Assembly (NCBI GenBank): GCA_031546845.1
Contig: JAVBJT010000030.1
Location: 1-64,000, forward strand
Source of the DNA: Azoarcus sp031546845
Lineage (GTDB): Bacteria; Pseudomonadota; Gammaproteobacteria; Burkholderiales; Rhodocyclaceae
Length of the DNA: 64,000 nt
Direction of reading: 5' to 3'
In this document: positions 36,604 through 46,280 of the stretch, in pieces
Numbering within the stretch: the stretch's first letter is position 1
How the letters are laid out: the number at the start of each line of letters is the position of its first letter
Made by a program: the position numbers and the translations under genes
The notes under the pieces: model-generated
Databases searched by the model: none
Seen by the model: only the letters and a program-made list of their open reading frames with translations
What the model was told of the DNA's origin: nothing

Positions 36604-37308
36604 ATGACCGCTTCCGCGCGCGCGCCTAATCCTCATTGCCACCCCCATCCGGGTGCCGTTACGCCGGCCCGCGCCTTGCGCTGGTTTGCCTTTGGCTGGC
36701 GGCTGTTCCTAAAAAATCCGTTGGTCTGGTTGGCGCAGGCGGTGGTGCTACTCGCCATTCTGGCCCTCGCCGCCGTGCTTCCCTTTATCAACGCTATTGT
36801 CGCGCCGCTGGCTTTCCCCATGCTGATTGCCGGCATGGTCGATAGCGCCGACCGGCTCGACCGTGGCGAGACGATCTACGTCTTCCACTTGTTCGAGGGC
36901 GTTCGCCGGCATGCCGGCAATCTGCTTGTGGTCGGCGGCTTCTATCTGCTTGGCGCGCTGCTCGATGGCTGGCTTGCCCATGCGGTCGGCGTCGAGACTT
37001 ACGGTTCGGCGCTGCTGTTTACCGCGCTGTGGAGCATGCTGATCCTGGCGCTGTGGTTCGCCCCCGCGCTGGTCATGCTGCAAGGCGTGGCGCCGCTCGA
37101 AGCCATGCAGCTTTCCGTGCGAGCCTGTTTCGCCAACCTGCCGGCGCTTATCGTGTTCGCCGTCGCGCTTTGTATCCTTGTCTGGGTCGCTTTGCTGCCT
37201 TATGGTTTGGGTATGCTGGTGCTTGTCCCTGTGATTGCCGGTACCGCGCTGGCTTCCTGGCGGGATGTTTTTTCCGCGCCACCCGTTCCGACACCAACAA
37301 CCGAATAA
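36604..37308 (+). CDS. BPSS1780-family membrane protein (first copy)
   Basis: A 234-residue inner-membrane protein with about six helices; FKWFAFGWRLFLKNPLVWLAQ-like opening (RWFAFGWRLFLKNPLVWL) and the PALVMLQGVAPLEAMQLS motif fit the BPSS1780 family of betaproteobacteria. Function unknown. A paralogue follows after 11 bases, suggesting tandem duplication and co-transcription. Confidence 0.8.
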   Translation: MTASARAPNPHCHPHPGAVTPARALRWFAFGWRLFLKNPLVWLAQAVVLLAILALAAVLPFINAIVAPLAFPMLIAGMVDSADRLDRGETIYVFHLFEGVRRHAGNLLVVGGFYLLGALLDGWLAHAVGVETYGSALLFTALWSMLILALWFAPALVMLQGVAPLEAMQLSVRACFANLPALIVFAVALCILVWVALLPYGLGMLVLVPVIAGTALASWRDVFSAPPVPTPTTE

Positions 37309-37319
37309 GGCCATCCCCC

Positions 37320-38099
37320 ATGCACGTCCAGCAAGTTCCCATGCAGCGCGGTTGGTATTGGCTGCGCGACGGTTTTGCGCTGTGGCGGCGCAATCCGGCG
37401 CTGCTCTCCTTCCTCGCCTTCGGCTATCTGCTGATCCTTATCGTCGTCAGCGTCTTCCCCTACATCGGACAACTGCTTGCCTTTCTATTGATGCCGGGGC
37501 TCTCGCTCGGCGTGTTCAACGGCTGCCGCGTGGTGGACGACGGGCACAAAACAGGGCCGGATATCCTCCTTTCCGGTTTCCGGCACAATTCGCAGAGCCT
37601 GCTGACCATCGGTGGCTGCTACCTTGTCGGCAGTGTGTTCGCATTGTTGATTACGATCCCAGTCGACGGCGGCGTGCTGGTGAAGACGGTGCTCCACGGT
37701 AAAGTCGACCCCACTCTGATCGGTTCTACCCCAAGCTTCGCTCTGGCCGCGCTACTTGCCATCGGCATGTCCACGCCGGTCATCATGGCCTATTGGTTCG
37801 CCCCGGTACTTGCCGGCTGGTGGTCGCAGCCGGCGATGAAAGCGCTTTTCTTCAGTTTCTACGCCTGCCTGCGGAACTGGCGGCCTTTCCTCGCTTTTGG
37901 TGTCGCGCTGATGTTGTTCGGCGTCATTCTGCCGAGTTTTGCGCTCGGCATCATCGGCCTGCTGTCGCCGACGCTTGCTAATCTGTTGTCGGTTCCCTTG
38001 CTGCTTTTGCTGGTTCCGATCGTGTTCGCCAGCTTCTACGTCAACGTGCGCGACGTGCTAGGCCTGCCCGGCGATGCCCCTGCCGCCCCTGTCGCCTGA
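37320..38099 (+). CDS. BPSS1780-family membrane protein (second copy)
   Basis: A 259-residue paralogue of the previous gene. It shares the QRGWYWLRDGFALWRRNPAL opening and the FAPVLAGWWSQPAMKALFFS region, with about six hydrophobic segments. The divergence between the two copies is high, so the duplication is old or each has its own ancestor. Its 3' end overlaps the proposed nadD start by 26 bases. Confidence 0.8.
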   Translation: MHVQQVPMQRGWYWLRDGFALWRRNPALLSFLAFGYLLILIVVSVFPYIGQLLAFLLMPGLSLGVFNGCRVVDDGHKTGPDILLSGFRHNSQSLLTIGGCYLVGSVFALLITIPVDGGVLVKTVLHGKVDPTLIGSTPSFALAALLAIGMSTPVIMAYWFAPVLAGWWSQPAMKALFFSFYACLRNWRPFLAFGVALMLFGVILPSFALGIIGLLSPTLANLLSVPLLLLLVPIVFASFYVNVRDVLGLPGDAPAAPVA

Positions 38100-38790
38100 T
38101 CCGCGCATGCCGGGCGTATCGCCGGATGCGCCGTTGGGTACGGTGTTGGGTACGCTTTTGGGTGTTCTCGGCGGTACGTTCGACCCGATCCATCTCGGCC
38201 ATCTGCGTTTGGCCGAGGAGGCGCGTGAGGCGCTCGGCCTTGAGCGCGTGCGCTTGATTCCCGCTGGAGACCCGCCGCACCGCGCCGCACCGCGTTGCGC
38301 CGCCGCCGACCGGCTAGCGATGGTACGGCTGGCCGCCGCCGGTAATCCGGCGCTGGAGGTGGATGATGGCGAGGTGCTGGCACGGCGGAAAAGCTACACT
38401 GTTTCCACTCTCGAACGGCTGCGCGCCGAACTAGGCGCACAGTGCCCGCTGGTGCTGATTCTCGGCGCCGACGCGTTCGCGGGCTTGCCGGCTTGGCATC
38501 GCTGGCAGGAGTTGATCGGCCTGGCCCACTTCGCCGTCGCTACCCGGTCCGGCTACGATCACCCTGGCGTCGCGCTGGCGCCGGAGCTCGACACGCTATG
38601 GCGCGAACGCCAAGGCGCGGCGGCGGATTTGCGCACTGCCGCCGCCGGCCGTATCGTCGCCTTCGACATGACACCGTTGGCGATATCGGCTTCGCTGGTG
38701 CGCGAGCGGCTGCGCGCTGGCGCGAGCGCCCGTTATTTGCTGCCCGATTCCGTTCTCGACTATATTGGGCTGAACCGTCTTTATCGTTGA
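38074..38790 (+). CDS. nadD: Nicotinate-nucleotide adenylyltransferase
   Basis: A nucleotidyltransferase that makes nicotinate adenine dinucleotide from NaMN and ATP. GVLGGTFDPIHLGHLRLAEE is the GGTFDPxHxGH signature and PLAISASLVRERL the C-terminal ATP motif. The 238-residue frame begins inside the preceding gene; ATG 38107 (MPGVSPD) is an equally good start. The segment before the signature is a run of LGT/LGV repeats (VLGTLLGVLGG), longer than usual. Confidence 0.94.
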   Translation: MPLPPLSPDPRMPGVSPDAPLGTVLGTLLGVLGGTFDPIHLGHLRLAEEAREALGLERVRLIPAGDPPHRAAPRCAAADRLAMVRLAAAGNPALEVDDGEVLARRKSYTVSTLERLRAELGAQCPLVLILGADAFAGLPAWHRWQELIGLAHFAVATRSGYDHPGVALAPELDTLWRERQGAAADLRTAAAGRIVAFDMTPLAISASLVRERLRAGASARYLLPDSVLDYIGLNRLYR

Positions 38791-38797
38791 CTCTCGA

Positions 38798-39202
38798 ATG
38801 TCTATTTCCACACTTTCTGACCCCAAGCACATGGACCTATCCGAACTGCAGAAAACCGTCGTTTCCGCTCTTGAAGACATCAAAGCCCGCGATATCGAAG
38901 TCATCGACACTTCCCGATTCACCGCGCTGTTCGACCGTATCGTCGTTGCCAGTGCCGATTCCGGTCGGCAAACGCGCGCGTTGGCGCGCAGCGTGCAGGA
39001 CAAGGTCAAGGAAGCCGGCGGCCATGTCGTCGGTGTGGAGGGCGAGGAAACGGGCGAGTGGGTACTGGTCGATGTGGGTGGCATCGTCGTCCACATCATG
39101 CAGCCGGCCGTGCGCAGCTACTACAACCTGGAAGAGTTGTGGCGCGCGGCGCCGTCCAGCCGGCGCCCGGCCGACGACGCTACCCGCGTCGCCAACGCAT
39201 AA
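38798..39202 (+). CDS. rsfS: Ribosomal silencing factor RsfS
   Basis: A 134-residue protein of the Iojap/RsfS family that binds uL14 and blocks subunit joining in stationary phase. VVSALEDIKARDIEVID, SADSGRQTRALA and WVLVDVGGIVVHIMQP are diagnostic. Many relatives begin at the methionine corresponding to 38831 (MDLSELQ), so the first 11 residues may not be translated. It is in the standard nadD-rsfS-rlmH order. Confidence 0.95.
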   Translation: MSISTLSDPKHMDLSELQKTVVSALEDIKARDIEVIDTSRFTALFDRIVVASADSGRQTRALARSVQDKVKEAGGHVVGVEGEETGEWVLVDVGGIVVHIMQPAVRSYYNLEELWRAAPSSRRPADDATRVANA

Positions 39203-39273
39203 ATCCGCGCGCCGTCAGCCTCGGCTGGCCCTGGCGCGAGTGAATCCGCGCATCGTTTCGTGGTGGCTTCCGT

Positions 39274-39744
39274 TTGAAACTTCTCCTCGTCGCCGTCGGT
39301 ACCCGCATGCCGGCGTGGGTCGAAGCCGGCTTCGATGAATTCGCCCGCCGCATGCCGCGCGAGGCGTTGTTGCAACTGATCGAGGTCAAGGCCGAACCGC
39401 GTACCACTGGCAAAACGGTGGCTGCCATGATGACCGCCGAGGCTGTGCGCATCGAAGCCGCGCTGCCGCCGCGCTGCCGCCGCGTGGTGCTGGACGAGCG
39501 CGGCGCGGCGCCGACTACCCGCGATCTGGCTCAGCGCCTTGAAAGCTGGCTGGCCGACGGGCGAGATGTCGCCTTCATCGTCGGCGGCCCCGACGGCCTC
39601 GATCCCCAACTCAAGGCCGGCGCTGACGAAGCCCTGCGCCTCTCCAGCCTCACCTTGCCCCACGCCCTGGTGCGCCCGCTGCTGGCCGAGGCGCTCTACC
39701 GCGCCTGGACGATGCTGCGCAATCACCCCTATCATCGTGAGTGA
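39274..39744 (+). CDS. rlmH: 23S rRNA pseudouridine-1915 N3-methyltransferase RlmH
   Basis: A 156-residue SPOUT methyltransferase that modifies helix 69 of 23S rRNA. It starts at TTG (39274; LLLVAVGTRMPAWVEAGF) and has FIVGGPDGLDP and LSSLTLPHALVRPLLAEALYRAW, the knot that binds SAM. Length is the family norm. A maf gene commonly follows in related genomes; here def follows instead. Confidence 0.96.
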   Translation: MKLLLVAVGTRMPAWVEAGFDEFARRMPREALLQLIEVKAEPRTTGKTVAAMMTAEAVRIEAALPPRCRRVVLDERGAAPTTRDLAQRLESWLADGRDVAFIVGGPDGLDPQLKAGADEALRLSSLTLPHALVRPLLAEALYRAWTMLRNHPYHRE

Positions 39745-39780
39745 ACGCATCGCCAGCCCACTTCTTTCTGGTCCGCCGCC

Positions 39781-40302
39781 ATGATCCGATCCATCCTGCG
39801 CATGGGTGACGCCCGCCTGCTACGCGCTGCCCGCCCGATTGCCGAATTCGGCACGGCGCAACTGCGCGAACTCGTCGCCGATATGTTCGACACCATGCGT
39901 GAGGCTGGCGGAGTTGGCCTCGCCGCGCCGCAGATCGGCGTCGATCTGCGCCTGGTGGTCTTCGGTTTCGAGCATAGCGAACGCTATCCCGAGGCACCCG
40001 AGGTTCCCCTCACTATCCTTGCCAATCCGACCCTTGAAACGCTGTCGGATGAAATCGAAGGCGGTTGGGAAGGCTGTTTATCGGTGCCCGGCCTGCGCGG
40101 CTGGGTGCCCCGTTACCGGCGTTTGCGCTACAGCGGCTTCGACATCGAAGGCAATGCGCTGGCGCGCGAAGTGGAAGGCTTTCACGCCCGCGTCGTGCAG
40201 CACGAATGCGACCACCTCGACGGCATTCTTTACCCCATGCGCATTCGCGATTTTTCCCGTTTCGGCTTCGCCGATCTGCTGCCGGCAAACGAGGAAGTTT
40301 GA
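39781..40302 (+). CDS. def: Peptide deformylase
   Basis: A 173-residue metalloenzyme that removes the formyl group from nascent N-termini. The three motifs are GGVGLAAPQIG, EGCLSVPGLRG and QHECDHLDGILY, with the metal ligands Cys and the two His residues. The gene lies 36 bases after rlmH, without the fmt partner that often accompanies def, so it may be a second deformylase. Confidence 0.95.
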   Translation: MIRSILRMGDARLLRAARPIAEFGTAQLRELVADMFDTMREAGGVGLAAPQIGVDLRLVVFGFEHSERYPEAPEVPLTILANPTLETLSDEIEGGWEGCLSVPGLRGWVPRYRRLRYSGFDIEGNALAREVEGFHARVVQHECDHLDGILYPMRIRDFSRFGFADLLPANEEV

Positions 40303-40325
40303 CCGGGCGGTGAAGGCAGGTCGCG

Positions 40326-40351
40326 CGCCTGGCGCAACGCGCGCCCAGGCG
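40326..40351 (+). terminator. Candidate terminator hairpin after def
   Basis: CGCCTGG (40326-40332) pairs with CCAGGCG (40345-40351) around a 12-base GC-rich loop, 24 bases past the def stop. No T-run follows. Confidence 0.4.
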
Positions 40352-40457
40352 TGAATAGACTCGACAAAACCCCAAACGCACCACAAAGTCCTCGCCAATC
40401 CAGTTCTGGAAGGCGGTCTGGCACCCAATCCAGGTAGATTGCCGGTCCACGCGCGAT

Positions 40458-40493
40458 CATTGGTGTTTTCCCGTATGCGGGTATCCGCCAATG
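40458..40493. promoter_or_regulatory. Nested inverted repeat upstream of the winged-helix gene
   Basis: CATTGG (40458-40463) is matched by CCAATG (40488-40493), and inside it CCCG (40470-40473) by CGGG (40478-40481). The dyad is centred about 124 bases upstream of the regulator start and could be its operator or an RNA hairpin. Confidence 0.4.
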
Positions 40494-40598
40494 TTGCAGT
40501 GCGACAGCTGTCGGCTATGTTTCGCCACACGAAATAAAACAATCCACAGATTCAATTGCGCGCCTTGCCTACGGCAAGAGGGCGACAGCGGGGCATTC

Positions 40599-41111
40599 AT
40601 GGCAATAGATTTTCAGCCGACGGCGGGCGTTGCCGCCGAGAGACACAATCCGATTTTCGACACGGCCGTTCCGGTGCGCCGGCAGCAAGCCTTCCGGGAT
40701 GTCGCGCTGCTGCTCGCGCGCCACGAAATACGCAATTTGCGGCGCTGGTTCGACGAATTCGACCACGATATCTTGCTGCCGATTCTGTTGGGAGAGATCG
40801 CGCTGCACAACGTCGGCGCCTTTGAAAACGGCGGGCAGTCGATAAACCAGAGGGCCGGCAGCGATATTCCGTGCGCGCTCAAGCCCTGCAATGCTTATTC
40901 CATTGCCGCGGCCACCGGGTTGCCGCGGGAAACGGTGCGGCGCAAGATCGCCCGTCTGGTCGAGATGGGGTGGATCCACAAGCGGCGCAACGGCCATCTG
41001 TATGTGACGGCGGACGCAATCCGGCATTTCGGCTCGCTGCTTGGCACGCGCCAATTGTCCGAAGTGCTGGCGGTGGCGGATCGGTCGCGGCGTCTTCTGG
41101 CGCGGCAGTGA
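40599..41111 (+). CDS. Putative winged-helix transcriptional regulator
   Basis: A 170-residue protein. The C-terminal half has a helix-turn-helix (NAYSIAAATGLPRETVRRKI, then ARLVEMGWIHKRRNGHLYVT as the wing), like MarR or Crp-type regulators. The N-terminal half (RDVALLLARHEIRNLRRWFD) is helical and unfamiliar. Ligand and targets unknown. A 71-residue gene follows 4 bases later, so both are probably co-expressed. Confidence 0.7.
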   Translation: MAIDFQPTAGVAAERHNPIFDTAVPVRRQQAFRDVALLLARHEIRNLRRWFDEFDHDILLPILLGEIALHNVGAFENGGQSINQRAGSDIPCALKPCNAYSIAAATGLPRETVRRKIARLVEMGWIHKRRNGHLYVTADAIRHFGSLLGTRQLSEVLAVADRSRRLLARQ

Positions 41112-41115
41112 AGGG

Positions 41116-41331
41116 ATGAGAATGGCCCATTCACAGCAGCGCATCATTGCCCTTATCGAAGCCGAAATCACCGCCATTTGCCACGATGCTGGTGTGGCAT
41201 GCGCGAATGTCGGTGACTTTATCCTGCATCTGGAGGGTGGAGAAATCGTGCGCCACCTCTCCGATCCGATCCTGGAGACCTTGCGCGGCTTGGCGCAGTT
41301 GCGTCAGGCTGTGTTGGCGCGCGTGGCTTGA
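41116..41331 (+). CDS. Hypothetical 71-residue protein
   Basis: A small soluble protein (GEIVRHLSDPILETLRGLAQ) that I cannot assign. GAAGGG lies just before ATG 41116; a second ATG at 41122 is possible. Tight coupling to the regulator gene is the main support for it being real. Confidence 0.5.
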   Translation: MRMAHSQQRIIALIEAEITAICHDAGVACANVGDFILHLEGGEIVRHLSDPILETLRGLAQLRQAVLARVA

Positions 41332-41345
41332 GTGTGTGGTTGCCG

Positions 41346-41702
41346 TTATGGCTGGCCGTGCGATGACGGGCGATGATCTGGATTCGCAACGGGTGTCGAG
41401 GCCAGAAAAGCGCCACCGAGCAGCGTCAGCGCCAGGATCGTGATGGCGAAATGACGCCATTGCGCCGCTGGCTCCAAAAGCCGGTGCGTGTTGTCGCCGT
41501 AATAGAAGCGGCGCAGGTAGCCGGCGCCGTTCCAGGCGATAGCCAATAACGCGCCGCCGAGCAGGCGTGCGGCCAACGGATCGAATTGCCGGCCCATCGC
41601 CGGATTCCAGCGATCGGGAAGAAAAAAAGCGGGTGCCCAGATGAGCAGGTACAAACCGCCCAATACGCACAGGCTGAACATGATGACTTGAAAGGAGCGC
41701 AT
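41346..41702 (-). CDS. Hypothetical small membrane protein
   Basis: A 118-residue protein with three predicted helices (about 5-28, 44-62 and 84-102), including FSLCVLGGLYLLIWAPAFFL and HFAITILALTLLGGAFLA, and a polar C-terminus. No family recognised. It lies 46 bases downstream of ruvB on the same strand. Confidence 0.6.
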   Translation of the reverse strand: MRSFQVIMFSLCVLGGLYLLIWAPAFFLPDRWNPAMGRQFDPLAARLLGGALLAIAWNGAGYLRRFYYGDNTHRLLEPAAQWRHFAITILALTLLGGAFLASTPVANPDHRPSSHGQP

Positions 41703-41748
41703 TTGCGTTCAGTCGCCAGTTCGACGGTGCCCAGGCCGGCGGTTCGGC

Positions 41749-42795
<1,047 letters not shown>

Positions 42796-42902
42796 GGCGC
42801 GAGTTTAACGGAAGCCGCGCGCCGGATTGCGGAAAGGGGATTGCAAATGCGGCCCTTTCCGTTGATCGGCGCCTCGACCGCCGCCGTCGATTGGACCCGG
42901 TA

Positions 42903-43610
42903 TCAGTGGGAGCGACGTTCGCTGTAATTCAGGCGCATGGGCATGTCGGCGGGGGAAAGGGGTTCGGTGTTGTCGGCTTCCCCGTTGAGTGCGCCGGAGG
43001 CGGCATGGTCTAGTTCGAGCACCTCCAGCACTTGGCGGGCGATGGCGCGGCAGGCATTGGCGAGCGGGGTGGGAGGCTGGTCCGGCAGCCGTTTTTGCAG
43101 CAGCAGCTTGGTGGCGGAAAGAGCCACAACGGGTTTGAGAATGCGGTGCCGGTAGGTGCCCATCATTGCCGCGACGCTGCGGTCGGCGGCGTCCCGCTGC
43201 CAGGCGTTGCTCGGCCATTGCATCGGTACGGCATAGGCGCGGGGGAACATTTCCAGATCGCGCACGACGGTGCGGATATCTTCGTGCGATTCGCGGAAGG
43301 GGAGCAGGACAATGTCGGAGAGGGTGTAGAGCTTGCGGTCCATCTCGGTGTGGTTGCCGCTGCCGTCGATGACGCCGATCCAGTTGGGCAGGGTGCGCAG
43401 TTTATCCACGACCTTGGCGAGGGCGTCACGCGTGCGCGCATCGGCGGTGACGTAGCGGCGACCTTCCGGGGCGAGCGGTTCGCGCGAGATATCGGTCAGT
43501 ACGCAGGCCGCCCGATGGTTCAGCAGGCCCAGACCCTGGCATAGCATGTGCGACAGGGTGGTTTTGCCCGTGCCGCCCTTGTTTCCGATGATGCAGATGA
43601 TTTCAGCCAT
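42903..43610 (-). CDS. Orphan ParA/MinD-like ATPase
   Basis: A 235-residue P-loop ATPase with a deviant Walker A (CIIGNKGGTGKTTLSHMLC, two lysines as in ParA). The usual DxDxQ after strand 2 is replaced by LTDISREPL, and the Walker B region reads IGVIDGSGNH, so its switch chemistry looks changed. No ParB gene or obvious cargo gene is adjacent. Related ATPases occur in genomic islands and position varied cargo. Function unknown. Confidence 0.75.
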   Translation of the reverse strand: MAEIICIIGNKGGTGKTTLSHMLCQGLGLLNHRAACVLTDISREPLAPEGRRYVTADARTRDALAKVVDKLRTLPNWIGVIDGSGNHTEMDRKLYTLSDIVLLPFRESHEDIRTVVRDLEMFPRAYAVPMQWPSNAWQRDAADRSVAAMMGTYRHRILKPVVALSATKLLLQKRLPDQPPTPLANACRAIARQVLEVLELDHAASGALNGEADNTEPLSPADMPMRLNYSERRSH

Positions 43611-43700
43611 GAGACGAGTCCTCGACGCGCGGCGCCGCATCGCCGCATAGGGGAATTATCAAAGCGCAGCGGTGGCGAGTAGCGTGGGAAAAGCGGTGAT

Positions 43701-44474
43701 TCATACCGTTATTTCCGGATTTTTCCCGTTTTCCGGCGCTGTCGCGCGGTAACAGTAAAGGCGGGTGCGGCGGCGGTCGCCGACGTCGACGATGAAATCC
43801 GCTTCGCGGCCGGGCAGCGGAAAACTGTTGCTGACGAGCAGGCTGCCTGGGCGCATTTCGGCTGTGGCCTTGCGTTCGAGCGCGGCCATTGGGGCCGGCG
43901 ACAGAAAGGCATAAATTACATCGTAGTCGCGTAACGACAGAGCGAACAGGTCGCCACGGCGCCAATCCACGTTCGCTTGCCGGCGGTTGAGCAGCCAGCC
44001 TAGCGCCCAGGGGCCGGGTGCGGTTTCGATGCCGGTAAAGCGGCTTTCTGGGCGCAGTCGCGCGAGCCGGCGCAGCAGCGCACCGCCGCCCGCGCCGAGG
44101 TCGAGCAGGCGCGCGGTGTGCTCAGCGGGCATCAGGCGGGCGAGTGCTTGCGCGGTGGGGCGGTTGGTGAGGTAGAGCGGCACCTGGGTGCGAAAGCTGG
44201 TCCAGTAGACCAGCAGCAGCAAGGTAAAGGCGCCCAGATACCAGCCAGGATGAAAGCTCAGGCGGTGGGCGAGAACGGCGAGAGGCAGGAAGCCGAGGTG
44301 GATGGGCAGCCACCAGCGCGCGCTGCGCAGCAGCATTGCCGTACCGGCGGCGGCGATGGCCTGCGTACCCACCAGCGGCCACAGACCCGGCGGCAGAAGG
44401 TTGGCGCGGGCGAGCGCGAAGGCCGCCGCCACGCCGGCGAGTTGGGCAAGCAAGGCTTTGAGGCTGGCAGGCAT
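43701..44474 (-). CDS. Membrane-anchored SAM-dependent methyltransferase
   Basis: A 257-residue protein. Three or four hydrophobic helices fill the first about 95 residues (LLAQLAGVAAAFALAR, LVGTQAIAAAGTAMLL, LGAFTLLLLVYW). The class I methyltransferase domain follows with ARLLDLGAGGGALLRRLA for SAM and GIETAPGPWALGW. Such anchored methyltransferases act on lipids or membrane-bound substrates; the substrate here is unknown. Start 44474 is preferred to the longer frame, which lacks features. Confidence 0.75.
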   Translation of the reverse strand: MPASLKALLAQLAGVAAAFALARANLLPPGLWPLVGTQAIAAAGTAMLLRSARWWLPIHLGFLPLAVLAHRLSFHPGWYLGAFTLLLLVYWTSFRTQVPLYLTNRPTAQALARLMPAEHTARLLDLGAGGGALLRRLARLRPESRFTGIETAPGPWALGWLLNRRQANVDWRRGDLFALSLRDYDVIYAFLSPAPMAALERKATAEMRPGSLLVSNSFPLPGREADFIVDVGDRRRTRLYCYRATAPENGKNPEITV

Positions 44475-44586
44475 GGTTGGCTGAAGGAGCAAGGTGCGGA
44501 AGGACGCGCAGGGTGCGGCGCGGGCAGTGTCGGCGTGACGGCGGCTTGGGGGCGTTGGATGCCACGCCGACAGGACGGCTTGCATG

Positions 44587-46026
44587 TTAGCGCGACTCCA
44601 GAATCAGCCGGTCGTTGAGGGGCTGCGGCGGGCGGACATTGTGCGGGTACAGGCGGCCGAAGACGGCCAGTTGTTCCGCGCTGACCGGGACCGTCTGCTT
44701 CATGACGACCCAGGTGACGCCTTCGGTGCAGGGCGGGGTGGGGAGCGAGCCAGTGTAGAGGTAGTGGGCCGGGCTTGCCGGCAGGAAGGTGGAGAGGTCG
44801 AGCGAGGCCGCCGGCATGTAGTAAGCGTCCGCCTCCAGGGGCAGATTGTTCAGTACCGTTTGAATCAGCGCGTTGGGCGATTCGCCGAGTTCGAGAATAA
44901 CTTCGAGGATGGCCATGCGGCCTTCGGGATCGCTGTGGAAAAATTGCACCGACATGTCGCCCATCTGGCCGTTGATGCGTGTTTCCGAGGGCCGGTGGAG
45001 GGTGAAGGATTCGAGCGAGTAGCGGCGCCCGCGCAGTTCGATGCCCATGCCGTCGCCGACATCCACGCGCAAGGTATTGCCGGTGTCGGTGACGCGGAAG
45101 CGGCTGCTGCGATAGTCGAATTTCACTGGTTCCAGGTCGACCGCGACGCCGTTGTGCAGGTCGATGGGCGATTGGCGCTTACCTTCGGCGCACAGCCGCC
45201 ATTCCGGGCGCAACTGGCCCCAGTGTTCGGGGCCGGCATCGCCGCTGTAGCGCCAGCCGAACGGGGCAATGGGCGTGGTAAGGGCCGGCGTTTTGTGTGC
45301 CGTTGTGGTGACAGGGGGCGATGGCCGCGGCGGTGGTGTTTTCGGCGGAGGTTGGGGGGGCGAAGGGGTTTGGGGCGGTGGCGTTTGAGCTGGCATGGGC
45401 GATGCGGCGGCGGTGGTGCGGTCTTCCGGCGTCTCTTCGCGGGGTTTGGATTCCGGCGTCGGCGTCTGTTCGGCCTTGGCTGTCTGCGCGGGCTTGCTGA
45501 CGTTACTGGCGGTTTTCGATTGGGCTGGCTCCGAAGCGGGCGCGGCCTGCTTCGTTTTGGTCTTGGGCGGCGTTTGCTTTGTTTGCGCGTTGGCGGCGGA
45601 GCGACCGGCGTCGCGCGCGATCTTGGTCAAATCGGATGCAGACGGCGGACGGCAGACTTCGCGCCACATGCGTTCATCCACCGAGTTGCGCGTGACCATG
45701 ACCGGTTCCGGTTCTGCTGGCGCTTCTTCGCGCTGCACGCGGTCGGTTTCGTCGAGATAGACCCGTTTGATGGTGGAGAAGCCGCGGTTCATGCAGTCGT
45801 AGCGGTTGAGCGCCTTGACGATGGTGTAGCCGCTCTGGCGCGCCTGCTCGGGCGACAGCACGACCCGGCCCCAGGCCACTTTGGTATCGCGGTCGGAGGG
45901 CGTGATGGTGGCACGGTCGAGTTCGACACGGCGGCCTTGGTCGCTCAGGATGAGCTGCCATTCGCTCACGGCGGACGTGGAAAACAGCAGCGTCAGAGCG
46001 GTGGCAAACAAGTGGGCCGGCTTCAT
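44587..46026 (-). CDS. Exported protein: adhesin-E-like domain, proline-rich linker, degenerate alpha-carbonic anhydrase
   Basis: A 479-residue protein. A signal peptide ends at STSAVSEW; about 20-140 resembles the surface-adhesin E/CNP1-like domain (QLILSDQGRRVELD, VAWGRVVLS); a Pro/Thr/Lys-rich linker covers about 150-265; an alpha-carbonic anhydrase fold follows (FGWRYSGDAGPEHWGQL, RQSPIDL, YTGSLPTPPCTEGVTW). In active enzymes the zinc His residues lie in FHFH and MExHxVH; here these read FTLH and MSVQFFH, so two of three ligands are lost, and the gatekeeper Thr of SLTTPP is Pro. It is probably non-catalytic. Confidence 0.8.
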   Translation of the reverse strand: MKPAHLFATALTLLFSTSAVSEWQLILSDQGRRVELDRATITPSDRDTKVAWGRVVLSPEQARQSGYTIVKALNRYDCMNRGFSTIKRVYLDETDRVQREEAPAEPEPVMVTRNSVDERMWREVCRPPSASDLTKIARDAGRSAANAQTKQTPPKTKTKQAAPASEPAQSKTASNVSKPAQTAKAEQTPTPESKPREETPEDRTTAAASPMPAQTPPPQTPSPPQPPPKTPPPRPSPPVTTTAHKTPALTTPIAPFGWRYSGDAGPEHWGQLRPEWRLCAEGKRQSPIDLHNGVAVDLEPVKFDYRSSRFRVTDTGNTLRVDVGDGMGIELRGRRYSLESFTLHRPSETRINGQMGDMSVQFFHSDPEGRMAILEVILELGESPNALIQTVLNNLPLEADAYYMPAASLDLSTFLPASPAHYLYTGSLPTPPCTEGVTWVVMKQTVPVSAEQLAVFGRLYPHNVRPPQPLNDRLILESR

Positions 46027-46191
46027 CGGGTAGCAATCCAGGTGTGTTATTCGATGACTATATGGATACTTCGGCAGGACGGAGCATTTCTTGAATGCCG
46101 TATTCGGAGGAGCGCTCGGCGCTTGGAAAAGCGCGCTGTCCGGTTTCTTACTTGTCAGTCCTTCCGCCATCCAGTATCGTGCGAGGCCTGT

Positions 46192-46276
46192 CGTTAGGGG
46201 TGCCCGTGCCGGTTGTGGCGATGGGCTGAGAGAGTCCCTTACAACCTGATCCGGTTTGTACCGGCGTAGGGAAACG
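46192..46276 (+). promoter_or_regulatory. TPP riboswitch (THI element)
   Basis: All core blocks are present in order: GGGGTGCC (46197-46204), GGCTGAGAGA (from 46224), AACCTGATC (46243-46251) and GGCGTAGGGA (46263-46272). CGTT at 46192-46195 pairs with AACG at 46273-46276 to form P1. The AGGGA beside P1 also serves as the Shine-Dalgarno for thiD, whose ATG is at 46281, so the switch most likely blocks translation when thiamine diphosphate binds. Confidence 0.95.
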
Positions 46277-46280
46277 CATC

